Below are positions 25,624 through 34,039 of a DNA stretch of 64,000 nucleotides, one piece after another. The stretch lies in assembly GCF_004340975.1 (NCBI RefSeq), contig NZ_SLXA01000001.1, positions 403,713-467,712 of the forward strand. Direction: 5' to 3'. Numbering within the stretch: the first letter of the stretch is position 1; each line of letters begins with the position of its first letter. Both the position numbers and the translations under genes were made by a program. This DNA comes from Frisingicoccus caecimuris. Its GTDB lineage: Bacteria > Bacillota > Clostridia > Lachnospirales > Lachnospiraceae. The notes below the pieces were generated by a model. It saw only the letters and a list, made by a program, of their open reading frames with translations, searched no databases and was not told the DNA's origin.

Positions 25624-25694
25624 TTGTAATAATATATTACAAGATTTCTGAAAATCCCTATCTTTTGTACTGTAATGTTCCGTTACAATGTAAC
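25624..25694. promoter_or_regulatory. Candidate enhancer sites (UAS) for the sigma-54 activator
   Basis: Two inverted repeats share the pattern TGTAA-N7-TTACA. Site 1 is at 25625-25641, within a 19-base repeat with 8-base arms (TTGTAATA, TATTACAA). Site 2 is at 25671-25687. A third half-site TGTAA at 25689-25693 makes GTTACA-A-TGTAAC. Centres are 46 bp apart and about 140 and 190 bp upstream of the -24 element, the usual distance for bacterial enhancers. Binding by the neighbouring activator is inferred. Confidence 0.65.
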
Positions 25695-25714
25695 ATTTTG
25701 ATACTTTTTTAACT

Positions 25715-27100
25715 TTATAATTCCTCTGAGGAAATTTTTTCCATAATCCGATATAATCTTGGACGGGAAATTTTCAAAAAATTTGCGGTTTTTGTGATAT
25801 TATTGTCATTTTTTCTTAAGGTTTCAATGACCAAATGCTTTTCCAGTTCTTCCACCATCGCATCCAATCCTTCTTCTGTCGTCTCAATCGGTGAAACGCG
25901 TTCCGCATAACGAATATGCCTCGGAACGTGGACCGCTGTAATTTCATCACCATCCGACATATAATATAACTTTGAAATAACATTATTCAGTTCACGGACA
26001 TTCCCCGGCCAGCTGTATTTCTGCAATATGGTGTAGACCTCTTTTGAAAGGACCTTTTTTGTACCGTTTTCATTCTTCAACCCCTCTAATATATCTTCAA
26101 CAAGTTCGGGGATATCCTCCAGATGCTCCCTCAGCGACGGCGCCTTAATATTTAAAATATTCAACCGATAATACAAATCCTCTCTAAAATCCCCATCCTG
26201 AACCATTTTTCCAAGATTCCGGTTGGTGGCTGCAATAATACGGACGTCGACAGGAATCGTCTGATTTCCTCCAATACGGGTAATCTCACGTTCCTGCAAG
26301 ACTCTCAAAAGTTTAGACTGCATAAATACAGGAAGCTCTCCAATTTCATCCAGAAAAAGCGTTCCTCCGTTTGCCAGCTCAAATTTTCCCATTTTTCCGG
26401 ATTTGGATGCGCCTGAAAAACTGCCTCCGACATAACCAAAAAATTCACTTTCAAACAGATTTTCCGGTATAGCTGCACAATTAACCCGCACAAACATCCG
26501 TTCATGCCGTTCACTGCAATGATGAATCGAATGTGCGATCAATTCCTTTCCCACACCGCTCTCACCGGTGATCAGTACGGTAGATCTCACAGACGCCACC
26601 TTAACGATTTCTTCCTTCAAAGTCTGAATGACTACTCCATGACCAAGAATACTGTCTAAGGAATATTTTGAACTCTGCAGTTCAATAAACTTTGTCTTAT
26701 AATAAGCCAATTCATCATTGATTTTCTGGTTTTTTTCAGCCAGAGCCATTAAATCCTCAATACTGGTGAACATCAATAAGCCAAAAACCGCCAGCGATTT
26801 ACCGTTCTCTACGATTGGAATCCGGTGAACGATAATTTCCCGGTCTTTCACCTTTCCCTGGGTGTACTTATGTCTGTCCGCATATTCGGCCTTCTGGGTT
26901 TTTAATACCAACGGCGTTCTTGAATTCTCGATAACTTCATAAACATGTTTACCGATCACACTGCTGGGTTCTATACCTAAAAATTCCCCATAGGACTTGT
27001 TCATAAAAAGAATATGCTCGTCTGCTCCAACCAGCAATACAGGCATTGGAAATACTTCCAGTGCTTTTTTGTATATACTTAGGTCATTTTCTTTATTCAT
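25715..27100 (-). CDS. Sigma-54-dependent activator with PAS sensor domain
   Basis: This is a three-domain enhancer-binding protein (461 aa). Residues ~10-110 are a PAS domain (PMPVLLVGADEHILFMNKSYGEFLGIEP). Residues ~148-380 are the AAA+ domain: Walker A GESGVGKE at 179-186, Walker B LFLDEIGE near 251, and WPGNVRELNN at 364. The sigma-54 contact loop, normally GAFTGA, reads GSFSGA at 226-231. The C-terminal Fis-type helix-turn-helix is at ~434-455. AAGGGAG precedes the ATG. It has no receiver domain, so it likely senses a small molecule or redox state through the PAS domain. It lies directly upstream of the sigma-54-type operon. Confidence 0.93.
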   Translation of the reverse strand: MNKENDLSIYKKALEVFPMPVLLVGADEHILFMNKSYGEFLGIEPSSVIGKHVYEVIENSRTPLVLKTQKAEYADRHKYTQGKVKDREIIVHRIPIVENGKSLAVFGLLMFTSIEDLMALAEKNQKINDELAYYKTKFIELQSSKYSLDSILGHGVVIQTLKEEIVKVASVRSTVLITGESGVGKELIAHSIHHCSERHERMFVRVNCAAIPENLFESEFFGYVGGSFSGASKSGKMGKFELANGGTLFLDEIGELPVFMQSKLLRVLQEREITRIGGNQTIPVDVRIIAATNRNLGKMVQDGDFREDLYYRLNILNIKAPSLREHLEDIPELVEDILEGLKNENGTKKVLSKEVYTILQKYSWPGNVRELNNVISKLYYMSDGDEITAVHVPRHIRYAERVSPIETTEEGLDAMVEELEKHLVIETLRKNDNNITKTANFLKISRPRLYRIMEKISSEEL

Positions 27101-27148
27101 TATATCTCTCCCTTCATATCATCACATATCAGAGAGAACATTTGAATT

Positions 27149-27925
27149 TCATGATTTGGGAATATCACCTACACCATTTAAAATAAGCCTTGGACGATAT
27201 GGATACCCTTCCATTTCAGTTTTTGAAGTAACCCCGGACAGAACAAGACATGTATCCAGACCTGTTTCAATACCTGCAATGATATCTGTATCCATACGGT
27301 CGCCAATGATTGCCGCATCCTGGGAATGGACTCCCAGAAGCTGCAGTCCTGTACGCATCATTAAAGGATTCGGTTTACCTACAAAATACGCTTGCTTTCC
27401 TGTCGTCAACTCAATCGGTGCAATAAGCGCACGGCAGGCCGGAACAATTCCCTGCTCTGTGGGTCCTGTTAAATCCGTATTTGTTCCTACCAGCTTGGCG
27501 CCGTTTTGAACATGATGAACAGCCTGACAAATATTCTCATAATTATAATTATTAGTCTCTCCAATGATCACGTAATCCGGATTTACCGAATTATTCGTAA
27601 TGCCCGCCTCACTCAATGCCAGAAATAATCCCGGATCGCCAATCACATAGGCTGAACAATTCGGCTTCTGTGAACTGACAAATTTTGCAGTGGCCAACGC
27701 ACTTGTATAAAAATGCTTCTCATCCACATCTAATCCCATACGCCCCAGTTTCTGCTGAAGCTCTTTTGGCGTCTTACCGCTGGCATTTGTAAGAAAAAGG
27801 AAATTTTTATTCTCCCTGTAAAGCCATTCTACAAATTCCTTTGCTCCTGGCAAAAGTCTGTCACCGTGATAGATTACGCCATCCATATCACAGATATACC
27901 CTGCTTTATTTCGAAACTCTCTCAT
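27149..27925 (-). CDS. HAD superfamily IIA phosphatase, NagD-like
   Basis: This is a predicted cytosolic sugar- or nucleotide-monophosphatase (258 aa). The nucleophile motif is YICDMDGVIYHGDRLLPGA. The second motif is FLFLTNASGKTP, and the C-terminal pair is FVGKPNPLMMRTGLQLLG and AAIIGDRMDTDIIAGIETGLDTCLVLSGV, which places it in the NagD / 4-nitrophenylphosphatase group. AAAGGAA precedes the ATG. It lies 48 bases ahead of the sigma-54 activator on the same strand and may share its transcript. Substrate is unknown; a link to the acyl-CoA operon is not evident. Confidence 0.9.
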   Translation of the reverse strand: MREFRNKAGYICDMDGVIYHGDRLLPGAKEFVEWLYRENKNFLFLTNASGKTPKELQQKLGRMGLDVDEKHFYTSALATAKFVSSQKPNCSAYVIGDPGLFLALSEAGITNNSVNPDYVIIGETNNYNYENICQAVHHVQNGAKLVGTNTDLTGPTEQGIVPACRALIAPIELTTGKQAYFVGKPNPLMMRTGLQLLGVHSQDAAIIGDRMDTDIIAGIETGLDTCLVLSGVTSKTEMEGYPYRPRLILNGVGDIPKS

Positions 27926-28023
27926 TTATAATTCCTTTCCTGACATTTTTTATACAAAAATTTTAACATTTTTCTCAATATAATTGAAGTCTTTTTAAAC
28001 AATTCTTACGTAAAAATACGAAA

Positions 28024-28052
28024 GGGCAGAGTTATCTGAATATTCTCTGCCC
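28024..28052 (-). terminator. Terminator after the Na/Pi symporter gene
   Basis: The stem GGGCAGAG/CTCTGCCC is followed on the minus strand by TTTCGTATTTTT, 14 bases past the stop of the symporter gene. Confidence 0.6.
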
Positions 28053-28065
28053 ATCTCTTCCTGTT

Positions 28066-29754
28066 TTAAACTGTTACTTTTTCTGCTTCTACATATTCTG
28101 CAATATTTACGGCATGATCTGAAATACGTTCCAGATTACTTAAAATATCCAGGAATACAATTCCCGTATCCGCCGAGCATAAACCTTTGGAAAGACGTTC
28201 CATATGATTATGACGCATATCTTCTTCCATACTGTCCACATCATCTTCCAGCATATACACCCGCTTGGCATCCATAATGGACTCCCGGTTTCTGGAACTG
28301 ATGGCTAAATCTACAGTCTTTAAGACCACATCTTTGATATCCTTTAAATCTTCTACAGCATCACCGGATAATTGAATATGTCCCTGAACGAGGCACGAAG
28401 CAAGTTCTGCAATATTATCGCAGTGATCGCCAATACGCTCCAGGTCACTGACCGTAAAAAGCAGATGACTGACCGTCTGAATCTGTTGTTCTGTCAGAGA
28501 CTCATGGCTCAAATGAACCAGATATTCCGTTAAATCCTTTTCAAAGACATCCAGTGTTTTTTCCAGTGCATCGGATCTGCGAATCTTTTCTTCACTGACA
28601 TCAAAGACACTGCCCATGGAAATCTCCACATGTTCCCGGGCCAGCTCCCCCATATGAACGACCTGCTCTGCCGCACTCTGAATAGCAAAAGACGGTGAGC
28701 TCAAAATACGCAGATCCAGATGCGGACGTTCAAGGACTTCTTCATCCACAGAAGTCATAGATATTTCTGCGGCTGCCAGACGTTCCGGTTTTTCCCGGAT
28801 AATACGTCCCGAAAAAGTAACCAGTTGTTTCGCAAATGGGAACAGGAGCAGTGTATTACTGATATTAAATACGGTATGAAAAATAGAAATACCCACGCTG
28901 GTCACCTGTCCTCCTGCAAAGACCGGATTCATCGTAAATATGGCAAACATCAAGATACCAAATACGACCGCACCGATGACATTAAACAGAAGATGTATGA
29001 CCGCCGCCCGTTTCGCCGTACGATTTGCTCCTGCACTGGATATGAGTGCCGTCACACAGGTACCAATATTTTGTCCCAAAGTAATATAGATTGCCGAATT
29101 CCAGGAAACCACGCCGTTGAGCGCCAGGGTCTGAAGTATACCTACCGACGCCGAAGAACTCTGGATGATCGCCGTAACTATCGCACCCGTCAAAATACCA
29201 AGAATCGGATTTTTGCCAAGCACCCGGAAAGCCGTGGCGAAAATCGGCGCATCCTTATATGGTGTAATCGATGAGGACATAAAACTGAGTCCGATAAAAA
29301 GGACACCAAAACCGACAAGAATTTCTCCAACCTGACGATATTTTTCTTTATTGACAAACAAAACAATAAATGCGCCCACTCCAATGAGCAGCGGTGCAAA
29401 AAATTCCGGTTTCAGCATCTGTCCCCACTCGCTCATAGATACGAGCCATGCCGTGATCGTGGTACCGATATTGGCGCCCATAATAACACCAACGGCCTGA
29501 GTCAGGCTGATAATCCCGGCGTTAACAAAACCGACGACCATAACTGTCGTCGCCGACGAACTCTGGATCACCGCCGTTACCAGTGCGCCTACCAGAACGC
29601 CCAGAATCCGGTGATTTGTTAAGATACCCAATAACTGTTTCATCCTGCCGCCGGCCGACTTTTGAAGCCCGTCCGCCATCACGTGCATGCCGTACAAAAA
29701 CATACCGAGTCCGCCAACGAACTTAAACAGCATCTCAATATCTGCGATAGACAT
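28066..29754 (-). CDS. Na/Pi cotransporter II-related protein with PhoU-like domain
   Basis: This is a predicted sodium-dependent phosphate transporter of the NptA/YjbB family (562 aa). The membrane part (residues ~1-330) contains the duplicated QSSSA signatures: VTAVIQSSSATTVMVVGFVNAG and VTAIIQSSSASVGILQTLA. The C-terminal ~200 residues are a PhoU-like helical bundle (for example ERIGDHCDNIAELA and ERISDHAVNIAEYVE). GGGGAG precedes the ATG. It begins 31 bases after cobM, so it may be read from the corrin operon, but it has its own terminator. In relatives the direction can be phosphate export. Confidence 0.92.
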   Translation of the reverse strand: MSIADIEMLFKFVGGLGMFLYGMHVMADGLQKSAGGRMKQLLGILTNHRILGVLVGALVTAVIQSSSATTVMVVGFVNAGIISLTQAVGVIMGANIGTTITAWLVSMSEWGQMLKPEFFAPLLIGVGAFIVLFVNKEKYRQVGEILVGFGVLFIGLSFMSSSITPYKDAPIFATAFRVLGKNPILGILTGAIVTAIIQSSSASVGILQTLALNGVVSWNSAIYITLGQNIGTCVTALISSAGANRTAKRAAVIHLLFNVIGAVVFGILMFAIFTMNPVFAGGQVTSVGISIFHTVFNISNTLLLFPFAKQLVTFSGRIIREKPERLAAAEISMTSVDEEVLERPHLDLRILSSPSFAIQSAAEQVVHMGELAREHVEISMGSVFDVSEEKIRRSDALEKTLDVFEKDLTEYLVHLSHESLTEQQIQTVSHLLFTVSDLERIGDHCDNIAELASCLVQGHIQLSGDAVEDLKDIKDVVLKTVDLAISSRNRESIMDAKRVYMLEDDVDSMEEDMRHNHMERLSKGLCSADTGIVFLDILSNLERISDHAVNIAEYVEAEKVTV

Positions 29755-29785
29755 GTTATCTCTCCCCTCTAATGTCTTTTACAGC

Positions 29786-30559
29786 TTATTGATGTGAATC
29801 ATCAATTGAACCGCCTGTCTTACGATATTCGGTTTCAAAATTCTGGTCATAGAGTTTTGACAGCTCATATTTATCTCCGAGGAAATCCCCGACAACGACC
29901 AGAGCTGTCTTTGTAATCCCTGCTGCCTTTACTTTATCTGCAATCGTCTCCAGGGTCCCATAAATAATTGTCTCTTCCGGCCAGCTTGCTTTGTAAACGA
30001 CAGCCACCGGAGTATCCTTTTCATAAGACTCGCTCATTAAATGAACCAAAACTTCGATTTTACCTACACTTAAAAATATTATCATGGTAGCATGGTGTTT
30101 TGCAAGGCTAAGAATTTTCTCCTTTTCCGGCACCGGCGTACGACCTTCAATCCGGCTTAAAATCACGGTTTGTGATACCCCAGGGAGGGTATACTCCTTC
30201 TTCATGCTGGCTGCAGCAGCTAAAAATGAACTGACGCCCGGAATGACTTCATAGGAGATACCCAGGTCGTCCAGCGCATCCATCTGCTCCCGAATGGCTC
30301 CGTAAATAGACGGATCTCCCGTATGCACCCGGGCGACGGACTGCCCTTTTGCTGCTGCCTCTTTCATCACGCCAATGACCTCCGAAAGCGTCATATAGGC
30401 GCTGTTGTAAACCTGTGCGCAATCTTTACGATCTGCCAGAATTTTTTCATTTACCAGCGATCCGGCATAGATGATCACATCTGCCGAATCGATGAATCTT
30501 TTTCCTTTAATCGTCAGTAATTCCGGGTCTCCCGGCCCGGCGCCAATAAAATGTACCAT
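29786..30559 (-). CDS. cobM: CobM/CbiF (cobalt-)precorrin-4 C11-methyltransferase
   Basis: This SAM-dependent enzyme methylates C11 of the ring-contracted corrin precursor (257 aa). It has the tetrapyrrole methylase start MVHFIGAGPGDPELLTIKG, IIYAGSLVNEKIL, RVHTGDPSIYGAIREQMDAL, and VIPGVSSFLAAAASMKKEYTLPGVSQTVILSR, all typical of CbiF/CobM. The ATG at 30559 overlaps the TGA of cobI (TGATG); a GTG one codon earlier is also possible. It is the last corrin gene of this block. Confidence 0.95.
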   Translation of the reverse strand: MVHFIGAGPGDPELLTIKGKRFIDSADVIIYAGSLVNEKILADRKDCAQVYNSAYMTLSEVIGVMKEAAAKGQSVARVHTGDPSIYGAIREQMDALDDLGISYEVIPGVSSFLAAAASMKKEYTLPGVSQTVILSRIEGRTPVPEKEKILSLAKHHATMIIFLSVGKIEVLVHLMSESYEKDTPVAVVYKASWPEETIIYGTLETIADKVKAAGITKTALVVVGDFLGDKYELSKLYDQNFETEYRKTGGSIDDSHQ

Positions 30560-31257
30560 CACAGACCGCCTTTCTTTATGATCAGGGTCGTAAAATAACC
30601 ATACTCTCGATCTTCTTCCGGCGGGCCGATATATTCATCTGCCATACCAATATTGCTGAGTACAACGGTCCTGTCTTCCAATCCCTGTTCTTTTAATATT
30701 TTGTTTATCTGTGCCATGGAACTTCCGGCCTTCATCACAACAATATTATCGCACACCTTCAAAGCTGTTTCCAGAACCTCCGTTCCCTTTAAAGAAGAGA
30801 GGACCATCATGTTCTGGCTGCCCTCCACGAGACTGATCTGCGCCAAAGCAGCCCCTCCGGAAAATGCCGAAATGCCCGGAATATTTTCTGTCCTATAGCC
30901 CTTTTCACGGATAAACTTAAAAGCCAGATGATACGTACTGTAAACAGATATGTCGCCAAGCACGATCATGGCCACATTTTTGCCCAAATCCAGCTTTTCC
31001 ATCAACTGCCCGGCCGCCTGTTCCCTGCAGGCTTTCCGCCTTGATACCGAATGCTCCATCGTAAAAACCACCGGCATAATCTCTTTTCCCGTCAGATTCA
31101 CTGCCGGCTGTACGATCGACAACGCCCGGCTTTCTTCTCCCGGTGCTTTTACCGGCACTGCAATGATGTCTGCCGACTCCAGGACTTCCTTTGCTTTGAG
31201 TGTCATAAGCTTCGGATCTCCCGGTCCGATACCCACGCCATATAATTTTCCTGTCAT
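30559..31257 (-). CDS. cobI: CobI/CbiL (cobalt-)precorrin-2 C20-methyltransferase
   Basis: This enzyme adds the C20 methyl group to (cobalt-)precorrin-2, the product supplied by the CobA and SirC steps of the other cluster (232 aa). It has the methylase start LYGVGIGPGDPKLMTLKAKEVLESADIIAVPV, VLGDISVYSTYHLAFKFI, and NIPGISAFSGGAALAQISLVEG, characteristic of CobI/CbiL. It starts 17 bases after the HEAT-methyltransferase gene and overlaps cobM. Confidence 0.95.
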   Translation of the reverse strand: MTGKLYGVGIGPGDPKLMTLKAKEVLESADIIAVPVKAPGEESRALSIVQPAVNLTGKEIMPVVFTMEHSVSRRKACREQAAGQLMEKLDLGKNVAMIVLGDISVYSTYHLAFKFIREKGYRTENIPGISAFSGGAALAQISLVEGSQNMMVLSSLKGTEVLETALKVCDNIVVMKAGSSMAQINKILKEQGLEDRTVVLSNIGMADEYIGPPEEDREYGYFTTLIIKKGGL

Positions 31258-31274
31258 AAATCGCTCCTATAATG

Positions 31275-32762
31275 TTATTTATCTTTATTTTGTAAAATAT
31301 ACAACCAGGATGTATGATCCTTTGCCATAGGAATTCTCTGAATCCGATGTATCCAGGAATTTTCAGCTAATTTTTTCTCCATAAGTTTTCCATCTTCGCT
31401 GTAAACGACCATAATTCCCTGAGGTGCCAGAAGCTCCCGTCCTCTTGTAAACAAAAGTTCATAGAGATAGGATGCCGACTCTCTCTCTCTCAGATTCTCT
31501 GTTCTCGGCATATCCGTTAATATTTCATCAAATTTATATTCATGTTTAAAATCATTAAAATTCCGGTGTACCGCATGTATGGTTGTTCCGGCCCTCCGAC
31601 TGTTTTCCCGGGCGGCCTGCACTGCCTGCTCCGAAATGTCCAGCCCATACATACTTTTAAAGGATACCTTCGCTGCCCGCTCGATGAGCAATGTTCCCGT
31701 TCCGCAAAAAGGATCCAGTATGTTTGCTTCCGGCTTCAGATAAGTTTCCGCATATTGCATGATGAGAGCGGCCTTCGCCGGATGCATCGAGGTTGAAGTT
31801 GTATATTTGCGGTATGAAAACCGCTTGTCCGGCATAGACGTTAGTTTCAGAAAAACTCTGCTCCCCTTCGTTCCTGCTGCGATCACCCGGATTTCAACTT
31901 CATAAAAAGAAGATTCATTGACGAGCATACCGCCGCTGTTTTCTTCCAGACATTTTGAAAGGGCCTTTGCCAATTGATTTTTTTTGGCAATATCTTTCAT
32001 CCCCTTTACATCCACCCGGAACATAAACGGCCTTTTTTCCACATGTCGATCTTCAATATAGGGCAACAGTCCTTCTTTTAAGATTTTCTTTCCTATGGTT
32101 TCTCCATCCATGGACGAAATCAGCGCCGGATAAAAATCAAACAAGATGGCCTGAAAGGTTCGTATCTGACGCACCTTCTCCAGATTCTTTGTCGTCACCA
32201 GACAGCCTCCCGTCATCACCCGCCCATGGGTTTCCGGAATATTTTCTACCTGTTTTAAAACCGTTTCCTCATGTCCCCCTGGAACAATCAGCAAAATTCT
32301 GTTGTCTATTTTATCTCCGCAAAAGCTGTGACGCTTCGGCGGCTCTGCCTTCCATATTAGCTTTTGAAGCTGTTTCATCTCCTCTGCAGAATGCTTCGTC
32401 CGTTCCTGACCTTCCAGAATTCTATATCGTTTTTTCAACTCGGGAAGATAACTCTTATATTCAAACCCGGCCATAGCTGCCAGATAATCGCCTTTTAAAA
32501 ATTGGGTTTCTTCCGTCTCATAATGCTGAAAAAGAATATCCAAAAGCACCGGGTCTCCAACCCTTCCGAGAAGCTTCACCGCATTTTTCCGCACCTTAGC
32601 GTCATCATTCTCTAAAAGTCCGGTAAAACACGCCTCATGCTCATAGTATTCATCCAGAAAATCATCCAGAACAGATTCGGATTTTACCATCTGATTCAAT
32701 TGAATCAGATTTTCCCGGAGGTTTTTTCCCTCATATATTTCCGCACATGTTTTTTTAATCAT
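31275..32762 (-). CDS. HEAT-like N-terminus fused to a THUMP/UPF0020-type RNA methyltransferase-like protein
   Basis: This 495-aa protein is not a known corrin enzyme. Residues ~45-140 look like HEAT-type helical repeats (ENDDAKVRKNAVKLLGRVGDPVLLDILFQHY). The middle (~150-330) resembles the THUMP/ferredoxin-like part of RlmL/Trm11-type enzymes. The C-terminal ~160 residues are a class I SAM methyltransferase: TSMHPAKAALIMQYAETYL, ANILDPFCGTGTLLIERA and GLDISEQAVQAARENSRRAG. The catalytic motif usually NPPY or DPPY reads ILTDMPRTEN, so activity is uncertain. ATG 32762 follows AAGGAG. It sits between cobL and cobI with short gaps, clearly inside the corrin operon. Confidence 0.75.
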   Translation of the reverse strand: MIKKTCAEIYEGKNLRENLIQLNQMVKSESVLDDFLDEYYEHEACFTGLLENDDAKVRKNAVKLLGRVGDPVLLDILFQHYETEETQFLKGDYLAAMAGFEYKSYLPELKKRYRILEGQERTKHSAEEMKQLQKLIWKAEPPKRHSFCGDKIDNRILLIVPGGHEETVLKQVENIPETHGRVMTGGCLVTTKNLEKVRQIRTFQAILFDFYPALISSMDGETIGKKILKEGLLPYIEDRHVEKRPFMFRVDVKGMKDIAKKNQLAKALSKCLEENSGGMLVNESSFYEVEIRVIAAGTKGSRVFLKLTSMPDKRFSYRKYTTSTSMHPAKAALIMQYAETYLKPEANILDPFCGTGTLLIERAAKVSFKSMYGLDISEQAVQAARENSRRAGTTIHAVHRNFNDFKHEYKFDEILTDMPRTENLRERESASYLYELLFTRGRELLAPQGIMVVYSEDGKLMEKKLAENSWIHRIQRIPMAKDHTSWLYILQNKDK

Positions 32763-32773
32763 TTGCACTCTCC

Positions 32774-34039
32774 TTATTCATCCTGTCCGCCGCAGGTTCG
32801 GGCAATGAGCAACGTCACCGGATGACCGCCCTCCATTAAATGATAGCTGCCCACCGAACGTTCTTTTTCTATACGAATGGTCAGCTGCTCTGTCTTTTCC
32901 AGTCCTTCCATCGTCTCAGCCAATTGACAGGCTTCGATCATCGTTTCCAGTGTCACAGAGGCAATCACCACTTGGATACCCGGTCCCTTCTTGCAAAGAA
33001 CCTTTAAAATATCTTTTAGCGCCCGACCGGCGCCACCGACAAACACATGGGTTGGTCGTTCCAGTCCCTCTAAAACCTCCGGCGCCGCACCTTCGATGAT
33101 TTCCATGTTATCTGATGCCAGCTGCTTTTGATTTTCATATAAAACTTCCAATGCTCTTGGATTCTTCTCAACCGCGATTACTTTGCCCATTGGACAGTGT
33201 CTGGCGCATTCAACGGAAACGGATCCTGTTCCCGCTCCCACATCCCAGAGTACCGAATCCGGTAACAGATTTAACTTTCCAAGAATAATCCACCGGACTT
33301 CTTCCCTGGTCATCGGCGTCTGATTTCGAAGAAATTCATCGTCCCGCAGCAGTCTATTCAAAGCCCCCTGTTTTCCATTCATCGGCACAGGCTGCTCCAT
33401 ATCATCCGATTTACTTTTTATCATTACAAGACTTAACGCCGGCCATTCGGTCCCAATCAGCTGCTCCGGAGCGCCGGATATTATTTTCTCATCGAGATAG
33501 GATATCCGGCTTCCCGCTGACATGTCCACCGCCGCCAGGCCCATATCCATCAGCTGTCCGGCCACCCATCCCGGCGTCCGCTCATTGTCGCACAAAATAA
33601 AAAGCTTCGGGTATTGACGAACCGCCGCCGCCAGAAATTCTCCTGTCATATTCCGTCCATGAGCGCTGATAATTTTTGACTCCTCCATGGACTCCCCAAG
33701 CCGCGCGGCAAATGCCTGAACAGAACCGATTCCCGGAACAATCCGGACTTCCGCTTCCGGAAACGTCCGCCGCACCAATCGGAACATGCTGTATATCAGG
33801 GGATCTCCTGAAACAAGAATTCCGGCTTTTAAAGAATCCGGCTGCTCTTTGAGCCATTCCAGCCGTTTCATCATCGGTCCCATTTCAAAAACGCATTTTT
33901 CATCGACTTCCAGTCCAAAGGCCCGGAGCATCCGCCCATCTCCGATAATCAGGTCGCATTGTTCTGCCGCCTGCCGGGCTGCCGGAAGTATATAGGCTGT
34001 ATCTCCTGGACCGCCGCCAATAATTCTAATATCTTTCAC
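32774..34039 (-). CDS. cobL: CobL-type CbiE-CbiT fusion, precorrin-6Y C5,15-methyltransferase (decarboxylating)
   Basis: This bifunctional enzyme methylates C5 and C15 and removes the acetate carboxylate of ring C (421 aa). Residues ~1-200 are CbiE (IRIIGGGPGDTAYILPAA; ILVSGDPLIYSMFRLVRR). Residues ~215-421 are CbiT (TREEVRWIILGKLNLLPDSVLWDVGAGTGSVSVECAR). Translation appears to start at GTG 34039, which overlaps the TGA of cbiD (GTGA). Fusion of the two halves is common. Confidence 0.94.
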   Translation of the reverse strand: MKDIRIIGGGPGDTAYILPAARQAAEQCDLIIGDGRMLRAFGLEVDEKCVFEMGPMMKRLEWLKEQPDSLKAGILVSGDPLIYSMFRLVRRTFPEAEVRIVPGIGSVQAFAARLGESMEESKIISAHGRNMTGEFLAAAVRQYPKLFILCDNERTPGWVAGQLMDMGLAAVDMSAGSRISYLDEKIISGAPEQLIGTEWPALSLVMIKSKSDDMEQPVPMNGKQGALNRLLRDDEFLRNQTPMTREEVRWIILGKLNLLPDSVLWDVGAGTGSVSVECARHCPMGKVIAVEKNPRALEVLYENQKQLASDNMEIIEGAAPEVLEGLERPTHVFVGGAGRALKDILKVLCKKGPGIQVVIASVTLETMIEACQLAETMEGLEKTEQLTIRIEKERSVGSYHLMEGGHPVTLLIARTCGGQDE

